From Prosthecomicrobium sp. N25 (GTDB taxonomy: Bacteria; Pseudomonadota; Alphaproteobacteria; Rhizobiales; Ancalomicrobiaceae): a DNA stretch of 64,000 bases. This document shows positions 37,130 through 45,970 of the stretch, piece after piece (within the stretch, counting starts at the first letter, position 1; each line of letters starts with the position of its first letter). Below the pieces are notes generated by a model, which had not been told where the DNA came from, did not search any database, and worked only from the letters and a program-made list of their open reading frames with translations. Where the stretch lies: positions 372,001 to 436,000 of the forward strand of contig NZ_JBBCAT010000003.1 of assembly GCF_037203705.1 (NCBI RefSeq). The letters are read 5' to 3'. The position numbers and the translations under genes were made by a program.

Positions 37130-37795
37130 ATGCCCGGCAGCCCCGACGCCGATCTCCTCGATCTCCCCCCCTTCGCCCCCGAGCGCTTCCGTGCGCTGGC
37201 GGCCCCGCAGCTCACCCACGACGTCGACGAGGTCTATGCCCGCCCCTTCAACGGCGATCACGAGCTCAACCCCGACTATCCCGTCGCCGCCGACCGCCCG
37301 CGCCTGCGCGACGCGGCGGTCCTGGTTCCCGTCGTCGCCCGCCGTCCCGAGGCGAGCGTCATCATGACCCGGCGCACCGAGCACCTGCCCAACCACGCCG
37401 GCCAGATCGCCTTTCCGGGCGGCAAGATCGACGAGGGCGACCTCACCCCCGCGGAAGCCGCGCTGCGCGAGGCCGAGGAGGAGATCGGCCTCGAACGCGC
37501 GCACGTGGAGGTCCTCGGCTATTCGGCGCCCTACCACACGGGCTCAGGCTTCCGCATCCTGCCCGTCCTGGCGCTGGTCGAGCCGGGCTTCCGCCTGGCG
37601 CCCAATCCCGAGGAGGTCGCCGAGGTCTTCGAGGTGCCGCTCGGCTTCCTGATGAATCCCGAGAACCATCGGGTCGGCTCCCGCGTCGCCCCGCTCGGCC
37701 GTCGTTTCTTCTACGAAATGCCCTATGGTGACCGGTATATCTGGGGCGTCACCGCCGGCATCGTGCGCCGCATCTTCGAGAGGGTCTATCTCTGA
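37130..37795 (+). CDS. CoA-pyrophosphatase-type NUDIX hydrolase
   Basis: 221 residues. The UPF0035/CoA motif (TEHLPNHAGQIAFPGGKIDE) immediately precedes the NUDIX box AALREAEEEIGL. These two together mark enzymes that cleave coenzyme A to 4'-phosphopantetheine and 3',5'-ADP. Its stop codon overlaps the ATG of the DUF6111 gene by one base. Confidence 0.87.
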   Translation: MPGSPDADLLDLPPFAPERFRALAAPQLTHDVDEVYARPFNGDHELNPDYPVAADRPRLRDAAVLVPVVARRPEASVIMTRRTEHLPNHAGQIAFPGGKIDEGDLTPAEAALREAEEEIGLERAHVEVLGYSAPYHTGSGFRILPVLALVEPGFRLAPNPEEVAEVFEVPLGFLMNPENHRVGSRVAPLGRRFFYEMPYGDRYIWGVTAGIVRRIFERVYL

Positions 37796-38061
37796 TGCTC
37801 AGGCAGGTCCTGATCGAGGCCGCGCTTTTCCTGGTGCCCTTCGCGATCTACGCCGCGATCCTGGCGACCCGCGGCCGCGCCGTCGGCACCGGGGACGCCT
37901 GGCGGGAGGCGCCGCTCGCCTGGCTCGCCATCGGCGGCCTCGTCCTGGTCGCCATCGGCCTGGCGATGCTCGCGCTCCTCAACGACGACGCCGGCAACGG
38001 CGCCTACGTGCCGACCCACATCGAGAACGGCACGCTCGTCCCCGGCCACTTCGAGAAATGA
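37795..38061 (+). CDS. DUF6111 family small membrane protein
   Basis: 88 residues: two hydrophobic spans (about 6-24 and 42-62) and a C-terminal segment ending GAYVPTHIENGTLVPGHFE, the family mark. Function unknown. It overlaps both neighbours (one base with NUDIX, four bases with cca), so translation should be coupled through all three. Confidence 0.8.
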   Translation: MLRQVLIEAALFLVPFAIYAAILATRGRAVGTGDAWREAPLAWLAIGGLVLVAIGLAMLALLNDDAGNGAYVPTHIENGTLVPGHFEK

Positions 38062-39320
38062 CCGGCGCGGCCTCCATCGCCGCGGCCCCTTGGCTCGCCG
38101 ACCGGCGCCTGCAGCGGCTCTTCGCCGCTCTCGCGCGGGACGGCGACGAGGCCTGGGCGGTCGGCGGCGCCGTTCGCAACACCCTCATGGGACTGCCTGT
38201 CAACGACGTCGACGTCGCCACGACCGCGCTCCCCGAGGTGGTGAGCGCGCGGGCCGCCGCGGCCGGCTTCAAGCCGGTGCCGACCGGGCTCGACCACGGC
38301 ACCGTCACGGTCGTCGTGGACGGCCACCCCTTCGAGGTGACGACGCTCCGGGAAGACATCGAGACCCATGGCCGCCATGCCGTCGTCCGCTTCGGCCGCG
38401 ACTGGCGTGCCGACGCGCACCGGCGCGACTTCACGATGAACGCGCTCTACGTCTCGGCGGACGGTACGGTCCACGACTTCGTCGGCGGCGTCGAGGACTG
38501 CCTGGCGCGCCGGGTCCGCTTCATCGGCCGCCCCGAGGACCGCATCCGCGAGGACTACCTGCGCATCCTGCGCTTCTTCCGGTTCCACGCCGCCTACGGC
38601 CACGGCGACCCGGACCCGGCCGGCCTCGCCGCCTGCATCCGCGAGCGCGCCGGCCTGGACCGCCTCTCAGCCGAGAGGATAGGCCAGGAGACAGTCAAGC
38701 TGGTCGCCGCCCCCGGGGCGCCGGCCACCGCGCGCGTGATGAGCGACTGCGGGCTCCTGCAGCGGGTGCTCGGCTCCGCCGCCGACCTCGCCGGGTTCGC
38801 CCGCCTCACGACCCTCGCCCGCGACATGGTCGTCGCCCCGCAGGGCAAGGCGGACTGGCCGCTCTTCCTCGCCGCCCTCGCGGTCTGGACCGAGGCCGAC
38901 GCCCCCCGCCTCGCCGAGCGCCTGCGCCTGCCCAACGCGGCGCTCGACCGGATGGAGCGGGGCGTGCATCTCGCCCGCGCGGTCGGGCCCGGCTTCGACG
39001 ACCGGCGCGCCCGCGCCCTCCTGTACCGGGCCGGCGAGGAGAGCTACCGCGACGCCCTTGCGCTCGCCGCCGCCCGGCGGCGCATCACGGACGAGGGCCG
39101 CCTCGCCCACGACCTCGCCCTGCCCTTCCGCTGGCAGCCCGGGAAGCTGCCCGTCGCCGGCCGGGACTTCCTAGCGCGCGGCCTCGCCAGGGGACCGTCC
39201 GTGGGCGAGGCCCTGCGCCGCGCCGAGGCGCTGTGGATCGAGAGCGACTTCGCGCTCTCTCGGGACGACCTGCTCGGGGCGGTGCCGGAATCCCCCGCCG
39301 GATCGCGACCGCGGCCATGA
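38058..39320 (+). CDS. cca: CCA tRNA nucleotidyltransferase / poly(A) polymerase family
   Basis: 420 residues, class II nucleotidyltransferase. Motif A is VGGAVRNTLMGLPVNDVDVA (residues about 33-52, with the metal-binding DVD), followed by RRDFTMNALY and the RNA-binding helical domain starting at EDRIREDYLRILRFFRF. It adds or repairs the 3' CCA of tRNAs. The start ATG 38058 overlaps the DUF6111 stop (ATGA). Confidence 0.92.
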   Translation: MTGAASIAAAPWLADRRLQRLFAALARDGDEAWAVGGAVRNTLMGLPVNDVDVATTALPEVVSARAAAAGFKPVPTGLDHGTVTVVVDGHPFEVTTLREDIETHGRHAVVRFGRDWRADAHRRDFTMNALYVSADGTVHDFVGGVEDCLARRVRFIGRPEDRIREDYLRILRFFRFHAAYGHGDPDPAGLAACIRERAGLDRLSAERIGQETVKLVAAPGAPATARVMSDCGLLQRVLGSAADLAGFARLTTLARDMVVAPQGKADWPLFLAALAVWTEADAPRLAERLRLPNAALDRMERGVHLARAVGPGFDDRRARALLYRAGEESYRDALALAAARRRITDEGRLAHDLALPFRWQPGKLPVAGRDFLARGLARGPSVGEALRRAEALWIESDFALSRDDLLGAVPESPAGSRPRP

Positions 39321-39381
39321 TCCCGCCACGGGATTCGGCGATGAGCCCGCCCGCACGACATCGAAGAGGGCTTTGCCGACC

Positions 39382-40047
39382 ATGCAGGACACGACCATCA
39401 CGCTCGACGGGACGACGGAGTCCGAACCCGCGATCCGGCAGGTCGACACCGTCGTGTTCGACCTCGGCGGCGTGCTCCTGAACTGGAACCCGCGCTACCT
39501 CTACCGGTCGATCTTCGCCGACGAGGCCAAGATGGAGTGGTTCCTCTCGGAGGTCACCCATCACGACTGGAACGTCGCCCAGGACGCCGGTCGCACCTGG
39601 GACGAGGCGGTCGCCGAGGCGATCGCGCGCCACCCCGACTGGGAGCGCGAGATCCGCGCCTATCGCGAGCGCTGGCACGAGATGATCCCGGACGCCATCG
39701 AGGGCACCGTGGCGATCCTGGAGCGGCTGCACGCCGGGGGCGTGCCGCTCTACGCGATCACGAACTTCGCCGCCGACACCTTCATGGAGGCGCGCGACCG
39801 CTTCCCCTTCCTGCAGCGCTTCCGGGACGTGGTCGTCTCCGCCGCCGAGCGCGTGCTGAAGCCCGACCCGCGCATCTACCGCATCCTGGCCGAACGCAAC
39901 GCCCTGGACCTCGCCCGCTGCGTCTTCATCGACGACGTCGAGAAGAACGTCGCCGGCGCTCGCGCGGTCGGCATGGAGGCCATCCACTTCGTCGGCCCCG
40001 AGGACCTGGAGACCCGCCTGAGGGCACTGGGTGTGCTCGCGGACTGA
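39382..40047 (+). CDS. HAD-superfamily phosphatase, YihX-like
   Basis: 221 residues. The nucleophile motif VVFDLGGVLLNWNP (residues about 25-38), then AITNFAADTF, KPDPRIYRIL and FIDDVEKNV, complete the four HAD motifs. The DLGGV form is that of the YihX group, which acts on small sugar phosphates. Start ATG 39382 has GAAGAGGG at suitable distance; a TTG at 39373 is too close to that site. Convergent with the MacB-like permease gene. Confidence 0.87.
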   Translation: MQDTTITLDGTTESEPAIRQVDTVVFDLGGVLLNWNPRYLYRSIFADEAKMEWFLSEVTHHDWNVAQDAGRTWDEAVAEAIARHPDWEREIRAYRERWHEMIPDAIEGTVAILERLHAGGVPLYAITNFAADTFMEARDRFPFLQRFRDVVVSAAERVLKPDPRIYRILAERNALDLARCVFIDDVEKNVAGARAVGMEAIHFVGPEDLETRLRALGVLAD

Positions 40048-40054
40048 CCGGGTC

Positions 40055-41287
40055 CTACTCGTACCGGAGCGCCTCGATCGGATCGAGGCGGGCGGCCTTG
40101 GTGGCCGGGTACCAGCCGAAGAAGATGCCGACCGCGGCCGAGAACGCGAAGGCGACCGCGATCACCTCCGGGGCGATCACGAGCGGCCAGCCGGTGGCGC
40201 TGGCGACGAAGAGCGACGTCGCGATCCCGATCATGATGCCGATGTTGCCGCCGACCAGCGCCAGCACCATCGCCTCGATCAGGAACTGCCGGCGGATGTC
40301 GCGCCGCCGCGCCCCGACCGCCATCCTGAGGCCGACCTCCCGCGTCCGCTCGGTCACCGACACCAGCATGATGTTCATGATGCCGATGCCGCCGACCACC
40401 AGCGCGATCGAGGCGACGAGCCCGAGCAGGCGCGACAGCGTCTTGGCCGCGGAGGTCTGCGCCTCGACGATCTGCGTCAGGTTGCGCAGGTTGTAGGGCT
40501 CCGGATTGTCCACGGAGGTGCCGAAGCGCCGGTCGAGCACCCGCCGCGCCTCCCGCTCCGTGCGCTCCAGGACGTCGCTCGACGCCGCCTTGATGGTGAT
40601 GTTGTCGATCTGGTCCGGGCGCGAGCGGAAGCGGCCGAGCACCCGCTGGCGCGCGGTGTCGAGCGGCACGAACAGGGTGTCGTCCTGGTCCTGGCCGAAC
40701 ATCGTCTGGCCCTTGGGTCGCATCACACCGATCACCTCGAAGGGCACCCTGGCGACGCGGATGGTCTCGCCGATCGGGTTGCGGTCGCCGAAGAGCTGGT
40801 CGGCGACGGTCCACCCGATGATCGCAACCTTGCCGCCGCGCTTCTCCTCGTCCTCGGTGAAGAGCCGCCCGGCGTCCAGCTCCCAGTCGCGCGCCTCGAA
40901 CATGCGGTTGTCGACGCCGTTGACCCGGCTCTGCCAATTGAGATTGCCGGCGACCACCTGCACGCCGCCCGAGACCGCCGGGGCGATCACGGTGCCGGCC
41001 GGCAGCTCCGGTTCCAGCGCCGCGACCTCCCGCTCGGTGAGCCGCCCGGCATTGCCGGATGGCCCGCGGGCACCGCCCACGTTGGCGTTGCCCGGCCACA
41101 CCACCAGGACGTTGGAGCCGAGGCTGGTCATCACCCTGGCGATGGTCTCGTGCGCCCCGACCCCGATCGCGAAGGTGGCGATCACCGCCGCGACGCCGAT
41201 CACCATGCCGAGCATGGTCAGCGCCGACCGCAGCCAGTTGGCGGTGAGCGCGGCCAGCGCCATGCGGACCGCCTCGGTGATCCTCAT
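40055..41287 (-). CDS. MacB/FtsX-type ABC transporter permease
   Basis: 410 residues: N-terminal span (about 20-45), a periplasmic MacB_PCD domain of about 230 residues, then three spans in the FtsX domain with AARLDPIEALRYE at the end. Works with a separate ATPase (next gene upstream, four-base ATGA overlap) and the HlyD-type adaptor. The set resembles MacAB exporters, but with the ATPase on its own chain. Cargo unknown: macrolide-like compounds, peptides or lipids. Confidence 0.9.
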   Translation of the reverse strand: MRITEAVRMALAALTANWLRSALTMLGMVIGVAAVIATFAIGVGAHETIARVMTSLGSNVLVVWPGNANVGGARGPSGNAGRLTEREVAALEPELPAGTVIAPAVSGGVQVVAGNLNWQSRVNGVDNRMFEARDWELDAGRLFTEDEEKRGGKVAIIGWTVADQLFGDRNPIGETIRVARVPFEVIGVMRPKGQTMFGQDQDDTLFVPLDTARQRVLGRFRSRPDQIDNITIKAASSDVLERTEREARRVLDRRFGTSVDNPEPYNLRNLTQIVEAQTSAAKTLSRLLGLVASIALVVGGIGIMNIMLVSVTERTREVGLRMAVGARRRDIRRQFLIEAMVLALVGGNIGIMIGIATSLFVASATGWPLVIAPEVIAVAFAFSAAVGIFFGWYPATKAARLDPIEALRYE

Positions 41288-42030
41288 TCGGCCGCCTCCC
41301 GGACCGGCGGCGCCGTCTCGGCGCGCGCGTCGAGCGGCGCCGCCACGGTCTCGTCGGCGACGAGCCGCCCGTCCCGGAAGCGCAGGATCCGGCCGGCGTG
41401 CCGCGCCACCTCCTCGTCGTGGGTGACCACCACGATGGTCCGCCCGTCGCGGTTGAGCCGCTGCATCAGCGCCAGGATCTCGCGGCCCGTGCGGCTGTCG
41501 AGCGCACCGGTCGGCTCGTCCGCCAGGATCAGCGAAGGGTCGTTGACGAGCGCCCGCGCGATGGCGACGCGCTGCTTCTGGCCGCCGGAGAGCTGCGGCG
41601 GATAGTGACGCCCGCGGTCGGCGAGCCCGACCGCCGCCAGGAGCTCGGCCGACCGGCCCCGGCGCGCCCTGGTCGAGACCCCGCCGTAGGAGAGCGGCAT
41701 CCCGACATTCTCGAGCGCGGTCAATCGCGGCAGCAGGTTGAAGCTCTGGAACACGAAGCCGATCGTCTTGCGCCGGATCGCCGCCAGGGCGTCGCTTGGC
41801 AGCGCCGCCACGTCGACCCCGTCGATCAGGAGCCGCCCGCGGGTCGGCCGGTCGAGGCAGCCGATCAGGTTCATGAGCGTCGACTTGCCGGAGCCGGACG
41901 GGCCCATCACGGCCACGAAGCTGCCGCGCGCGATCCGGAAGCTCGCGCCGGCCAGCGCCGGGACCTCCACGTCGCCGGTGGCGTAGACCTTCGTGAGGCC
42001 GTCGGCGGTGACGATGGCGTCCGTGCCCAT
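41284..42030 (-). CDS. LolD/MacB-type ABC transporter ATP-binding protein
   Basis: 248 residues. Walker A MGPSGSGKST, Q loop GFVFQSFNLLPRL, signature LSGGQKQRVAIARAL, Walker B LILADEPTGALD and H-loop VVVTHD are all present. It overlaps the permease gene and starts eight bases after the adaptor stop, so the three genes form one operon in the order adaptor, ATPase, permease. Confidence 0.92.
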   Translation of the reverse strand: MGTDAIVTADGLTKVYATGDVEVPALAGASFRIARGSFVAVMGPSGSGKSTLMNLIGCLDRPTRGRLLIDGVDVAALPSDALAAIRRKTIGFVFQSFNLLPRLTALENVGMPLSYGGVSTRARRGRSAELLAAVGLADRGRHYPPQLSGGQKQRVAIARALVNDPSLILADEPTGALDSRTGREILALMQRLNRDGRTIVVVTHDEEVARHAGRILRFRDGRLVADETVAAPLDARAETAPPVREAAE

Positions 42031-42038
42031 GCCGGGCC

Positions 42039-43400
42039 TCAGAAGCCGAGCGGCGCGCGCTGGCGCCGGTCGTTCGGGTCGTTGGCCCGCGCCACCACGA
42101 CCTGGTCGCCGGGCCCGAGCCCGTCGCCGCGCACCTCCACCATGTTCTCCGCCGAGAGCCCGACCGACACCTCGACCGGCTCCAGCCGGTCCCCGTCGCG
42201 CAGCACGTAGAGGCGCGTCCGCCGTCCCTCGTCGGCCGCGGCGCTGACGGTGCGCACCCGCTTCGTCGCGGACGGCCCCACCTCGGGATTGTCGTTCGGC
42301 CGGAAGCGGGTCGCCGCCTGGGGCACCTTCAGGACGTCCTTGCGCTCGTCCACGATGATGCGGACGTTCGCGGTCATGCCGGGGAAGAGCACCATGGAGG
42401 AATTGTCCGCCGAGACGACCGCCGTGTAGGTCACGACGTTCTGTACCGCCTTGGCGGCGCGCCGGACCTGCGCGACCTTGCCCTCGAAGGTCCGCCCCGG
42501 ATAGGCGTCGACCGTGAAGCGGACGCTCTGGCCCTCGCGGATCCGGCCGACGTCGGCCTCGTCGATCGAGGCCTCGAGCTGCATTTCTTCGAGCGCCGCC
42601 GCGATGATGAAGAGCGTCGGCGCCGAGAGGCTCGCCGCCACGGTCTGCCCGAGCTCCACCTGGCGGTCGATGACCACGCCGTCGATCGGCGCCTTGATGG
42701 TCGTCCGCTCGAGGTCCGTGCGCGCGATCCGCACGGCCGCCCGCTTCTGCTCCACGTTGGCCTGCGAGACCGTCACCTCGGCCTCCGCCATCGCGATGCT
42801 GGCCCGGCCGCTCGCCACGTCGGACTTGGTCTGCCGCGCCAGGACCTCCGCCTGCTCCACCGCACGTTCGGTGACCGAGCCGGTCTTGACCAGTTGCCGC
42901 GCCCGTTCCAGCGCCCGGTCGGCGTCGCGCGCCGCCTCCTCGCCCTTCTGGATCTCCGCCTTGGCCTTGTCGAGCGCCGATTGCTTGGTGCGGATGGTCG
43001 CCTCCGCGACCGCCAGGTCGGCCTCCGCCGAGGCGAGGCGCCCCTGGAAGGTCGTCGGGTCCAGCCGCGCGATGATCTCGCCCGCCGAGACCTTGGCGTT
43101 GAAGTCCGCCACGATCGCGACGATCTGGCCGGAGACCTGGGAGGAGACCTGCACGGTCTGCACGGGCTGCAGCGTGCCGGTCGCCAGCACCGCCGCCTGG
43201 ACGGTGCCCTTCTCGACCGGCGCCGTCTTCCAGCGCTCCACCGGCACCTTGGGATCGACGAGCCCGGCCGGCAACTGCACCCCCGTCCGCGCCGCCACCT
43301 CGCGGACGAGCCAGGCCGCCTGCGGGAACCGCTCCGCCGACACGAGGACGCCGGCTCCGGCGAGGCCGAAGAGCACGAAGAGCGCGAGGAGGAACTTCAT
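42039..43400 (-). CDS. MacA/HlyD-type periplasmic adaptor subunit
   Basis: 453 residues. One N-terminal membrane span (about 4-22), a lipoyl half-motif around VQVSSQVSGQIVAIVADFNA, a long coiled-coil hairpin (about 125-220) and beta-barrel domains. The coiled coil would reach an outer-membrane channel of TolC type, which is not encoded here. First gene of the tripartite exporter operon. Confidence 0.9.
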   Translation of the reverse strand: MKFLLALFVLFGLAGAGVLVSAERFPQAAWLVREVAARTGVQLPAGLVDPKVPVERWKTAPVEKGTVQAAVLATGTLQPVQTVQVSSQVSGQIVAIVADFNAKVSAGEIIARLDPTTFQGRLASAEADLAVAEATIRTKQSALDKAKAEIQKGEEAARDADRALERARQLVKTGSVTERAVEQAEVLARQTKSDVASGRASIAMAEAEVTVSQANVEQKRAAVRIARTDLERTTIKAPIDGVVIDRQVELGQTVAASLSAPTLFIIAAALEEMQLEASIDEADVGRIREGQSVRFTVDAYPGRTFEGKVAQVRRAAKAVQNVVTYTAVVSADNSSMVLFPGMTANVRIIVDERKDVLKVPQAATRFRPNDNPEVGPSATKRVRTVSAAADEGRRTRLYVLRDGDRLEPVEVSVGLSAENMVEVRGDGLGPGDQVVVARANDPNDRRQRAPLGF

Positions 43401-43558
43401 CGACTGACCGGTCCGGGACGGCGGGCCCTGTCCCGCCGTGACGGAAAGATGCGGTGAGACGCCCGGAAGTACAAGTTAAGGATTGGTAATCGGTCCCTGG
43501 CCCCGGCGGGCGCGATGCCCGCCGGACCCGGCGCCGCCGCGGTCCCGCGGACCGGCGC

Positions 43559-44185
43559 TCACATCCGCTCGGCGATCAGGCGCGCCAGCTCGAACGCCCT
43601 CTGCTCCAGAAGCCCTGGTGATTCACAGACATAGGTCAGGGACTGGTTCCTCTCGTCGAAGACCCTGATGTCCCACTTCATCTCCTCCTCGAGCTTCGGC
43701 AGGTCGGCCGTGGTGACGCCCTCGACCGTCTTGCCGGCCTTCAAGAGAGCGATCTGGTCGCCGACCTTCTCGATCCGGTCCGCGAAGGCGCGCTGCTTGC
43801 GGGCATAGCGGCCGAGCCCCGCCATGATGCGGTTGCGCTCCACGTTGACGCGCTCGAGCATGCCCACGAACAGCTTCGAGAGCCGCAGCGTCCTGTCGCC
43901 CTCGCCCTTGGCGATCCCGTCGATGATCTTTTCGGCCTCTTCGATCGGGATCCGCCGCGACGCGATGGTCCGCACCGCGTCCGCGACGTCCGGCTCCGTC
44001 CACCACTCCTTCGCGGCCTCCGGGATCTCCGGCCCGCCCCAGATGGCGGTCGCGGCGATCTGCGGGTTGCGCACCTGGACGCAGGGCCAGTCCGGATCGG
44101 TGGAGGCCGCCGCCGCGGCGGCGGTTCCGGCGAGGACCAGGAGGCAGGCGGCCGCGAGGCGGCGGAAAGCGGCGGCGGACATCAT
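43559..44185 (-). CDS. Exported protein of unknown function, coupled to the quinoprotein-associated ABC operon
   Basis: 208 residues, not recognised. A signal peptide occupies residues 1-28 (hydrophobic 10-27). The mature part is mostly helical, with a predicted long helical region (about 95-140) and two cysteines (near residues 35 and 190) that could form a disulfide in the periplasm. Its ATG overlaps the permease stop (ATGA), so it is translated with the ABC genes and should act with them. What it binds is unknown. This is the last gene of the operon; 160 bases separate it from the MacA-like gene. Confidence 0.72.
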   Translation of the reverse strand: MMSAAAFRRLAAACLLVLAGTAAAAAASTDPDWPCVQVRNPQIAATAIWGGPEIPEAAKEWWTEPDVADAVRTIASRRIPIEEAEKIIDGIAKGEGDRTLRLSKLFVGMLERVNVERNRIMAGLGRYARKQRAFADRIEKVGDQIALLKAGKTVEGVTTADLPKLEEEMKWDIRVFDERNQSLTYVCESPGLLEQRAFELARLIAERM

Positions 44186-45135
44186 GATGCGACTCCTTCG
44201 GGGCCCCCGCGCTTGCCGATCAGGCCGCGCGACGGGTCATAGGCCAGGATGGCGAGGCCCATGAAAATGATGGTGGTGACGGCCACGACGACCAGGGCCA
44301 CGAAGGCCGGGTAGTCGCCCGCGAAGGGATCGAAGGCGTTCGCCCGCCCCATGGCCTCGAACATGGCCGGGATCTCCGACCAGGACTGCGGGATGAAGAG
44401 CTTGCCGTGCAGGCCGAAGCGGATCAGCTCCACGCAGTAGGTGAAAGGGTTGAGGATGCAGACGTAGTAGAGCAGCAGGCTCGATTCCTTCACGCGCCAC
44501 AGCGGATAGAGCGCCGACGAGGTGAAGAACATCGGAAAAATGATGAAGTTCATCACGCTGGCGAAGTTTTCGAGCTGCTTGATGAGGGACGACATGAAGA
44601 GCCCGATCGAGCCGAGCATGAGGCCCGACAGGAAGAGCGCCGGCAGCACCATCAGGTAGCCGATCGGCGGCGGCTCGACCTCCCACCAGTACGCGATGGC
44701 GAGGTAGACATAGACCTGCAGGAGCGAGATCGTCACCCCCGAGACGAGCTTGGAGGAGAGCAGGAACCAGCGCGGATAGGGGCTCGTCAGCAGGATGCGC
44801 ATGGACCCGACCTCCCGGTCGTAGACCATCGACAGCGACGACTGCATGCCGGCGAAGAGCAGGATCATCGCGCAGAGCCCGGGCGTCACATAGACCTCGT
44901 AGAGCACGTAGGTCTCGTAGGGTGGGATGATCGAGACGCCCAGCACCGAGCGGAACCCGGCCGCGAAGATGAAGAGCCAGACCAGCGGCCGGACCAGCGC
45001 CGATAGGAAGCGTCCGCGCTGCAGGACGAAGCGCAGCATCTCGCGCTTCAGGATGCCGAGGAAGCAGTGCAGATAGCCGAGGCGCGGCAGCTTGAAGGCG
45101 GCGTCGCGGGCCGCAGGCGCCATGGTCCCGTGCAT
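44182..45135 (-). CDS. ABC-2 type permease of the quinoprotein-associated transporter
   Basis: 317 residues with six hydrophobic spans, ABC-2 family (FVLQRGRFLSALVRPLVWLF near the start, VYDREVGSMRILLTSPYPRW in the middle). This is the membrane subunit that pairs with the ATPase immediately upstream (four-base ATGA overlap). Despite the periplasmic binding-protein-like partner, ABC-2 permeases normally export, so transport direction is uncertain. Confidence 0.87.
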   Translation of the reverse strand: MHGTMAPAARDAAFKLPRLGYLHCFLGILKREMLRFVLQRGRFLSALVRPLVWLFIFAAGFRSVLGVSIIPPYETYVLYEVYVTPGLCAMILLFAGMQSSLSMVYDREVGSMRILLTSPYPRWFLLSSKLVSGVTISLLQVYVYLAIAYWWEVEPPPIGYLMVLPALFLSGLMLGSIGLFMSSLIKQLENFASVMNFIIFPMFFTSSALYPLWRVKESSLLLYYVCILNPFTYCVELIRFGLHGKLFIPQSWSEIPAMFEAMGRANAFDPFAGDYPAFVALVVVAVTTIIFMGLAILAYDPSRGLIGKRGGPEGVAS

Positions 45136-45929
45136 CACGCGGCCTCCTCGGCCTTGGTTCCGGTGATCTTGCGGAAGGCCGCCGCGAGGGTCGCCTCCCC
45201 GCCGGCCGCCACGATCTCGGCGGACGTGCCCCGCCCAAGCACCCGGCCCTTGTGCAGCAGGACCACCCGGTCCTGCGGCCTGACTTCGTCGAAGAGATGC
45301 GTGGCCCACAGCACGCTGAGGCCGTCCTCGTCGATCAGGCGGCGCACGAGGTTGACGATCTCGGTCCGGGCCGCGATGTCGAGGCCGACGGTGGGCTCGT
45401 CCAGGATGACGACCCGCGGCTCGTGCAGGAGCGCCCGGGCGATCTCGACCCGCCGCGCCTGCCCGCCCGACAGCCCGCGCACCTTGTCGTTGATGCGGTC
45501 GGCGAGCGAGATCCGCTCCAGGAGCCGCTCCGCCCGCCGCTTGCCCTCGGCCCGCCCGTAGCCGTGCAGCGCGGCGTGGTAGACGAAGTTCTGCATCACG
45601 GTCAGGTCCGGATCGAGCGTGCGCGCCTGGAACACCACCCCGAGGCGCCCGAGGGCCGCGGTCGGCCGGCGGCGCAGGTCGTGGCCCATGATCTCGATGC
45701 GGCCCGTGACGTTGTCGTAGAGCCGGGTCAGAAGCGAGAACAGCGTCGTCTTGCCGGCCCCGTTGAGCCCGAGCAGCGCGGTGAAGCGCCCCTCCGGCAC
45801 GTCGAGCGAAACGTCGTCGAGCGCCTTGCGCGCTCCGAAGCTGTGGCTCACCCGCTCGACCAGGATGGCGTTGCGCGCCAGGGTGTCCGCCCCGCCGCCC
45901 CGGCGGCTGCCCGTCTCGTCGTTGCTCAC
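45135..45929 (-). CDS. ATP-binding subunit, PQQ-dependent dehydrogenase-associated ABC system
   Basis: 264 residues from GTG at 45929, supported by GGGGAG at proper distance; the frame stays open to an ATG at 45986 without a ribosome site. Walker A GLNGAGKTTLF, signature LSGGQARRVEIARAL and Walker B VVILDEPTVGLD are intact. Order with the beta-propeller and binding protein matches the conserved PQQ-linked ABC locus found in methylotrophs and alcohol oxidisers. Confidence 0.87.
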   Translation of the reverse strand: MSNDETGSRRGGGADTLARNAILVERVSHSFGARKALDDVSLDVPEGRFTALLGLNGAGKTTLFSLLTRLYDNVTGRIEIMGHDLRRRPTAALGRLGVVFQARTLDPDLTVMQNFVYHAALHGYGRAEGKRRAERLLERISLADRINDKVRGLSGGQARRVEIARALLHEPRVVILDEPTVGLDIAARTEIVNLVRRLIDEDGLSVLWATHLFDEVRPQDRVVLLHKGRVLGRGTSAEIVAAGGEATLAAAFRKITGTKAEEAA

Positions 45930-45970
45930 GGCCCACTCCCCTGTCGCGCCACGGCCCGGGGCGCCGCCCG

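Noticed and set aside
43503-43525. Perfect 9-base-pair hairpin between the ABC operon and the MacA-like gene
   Set aside because: No T tract on either side, so it is not supported as an intrinsic terminator.
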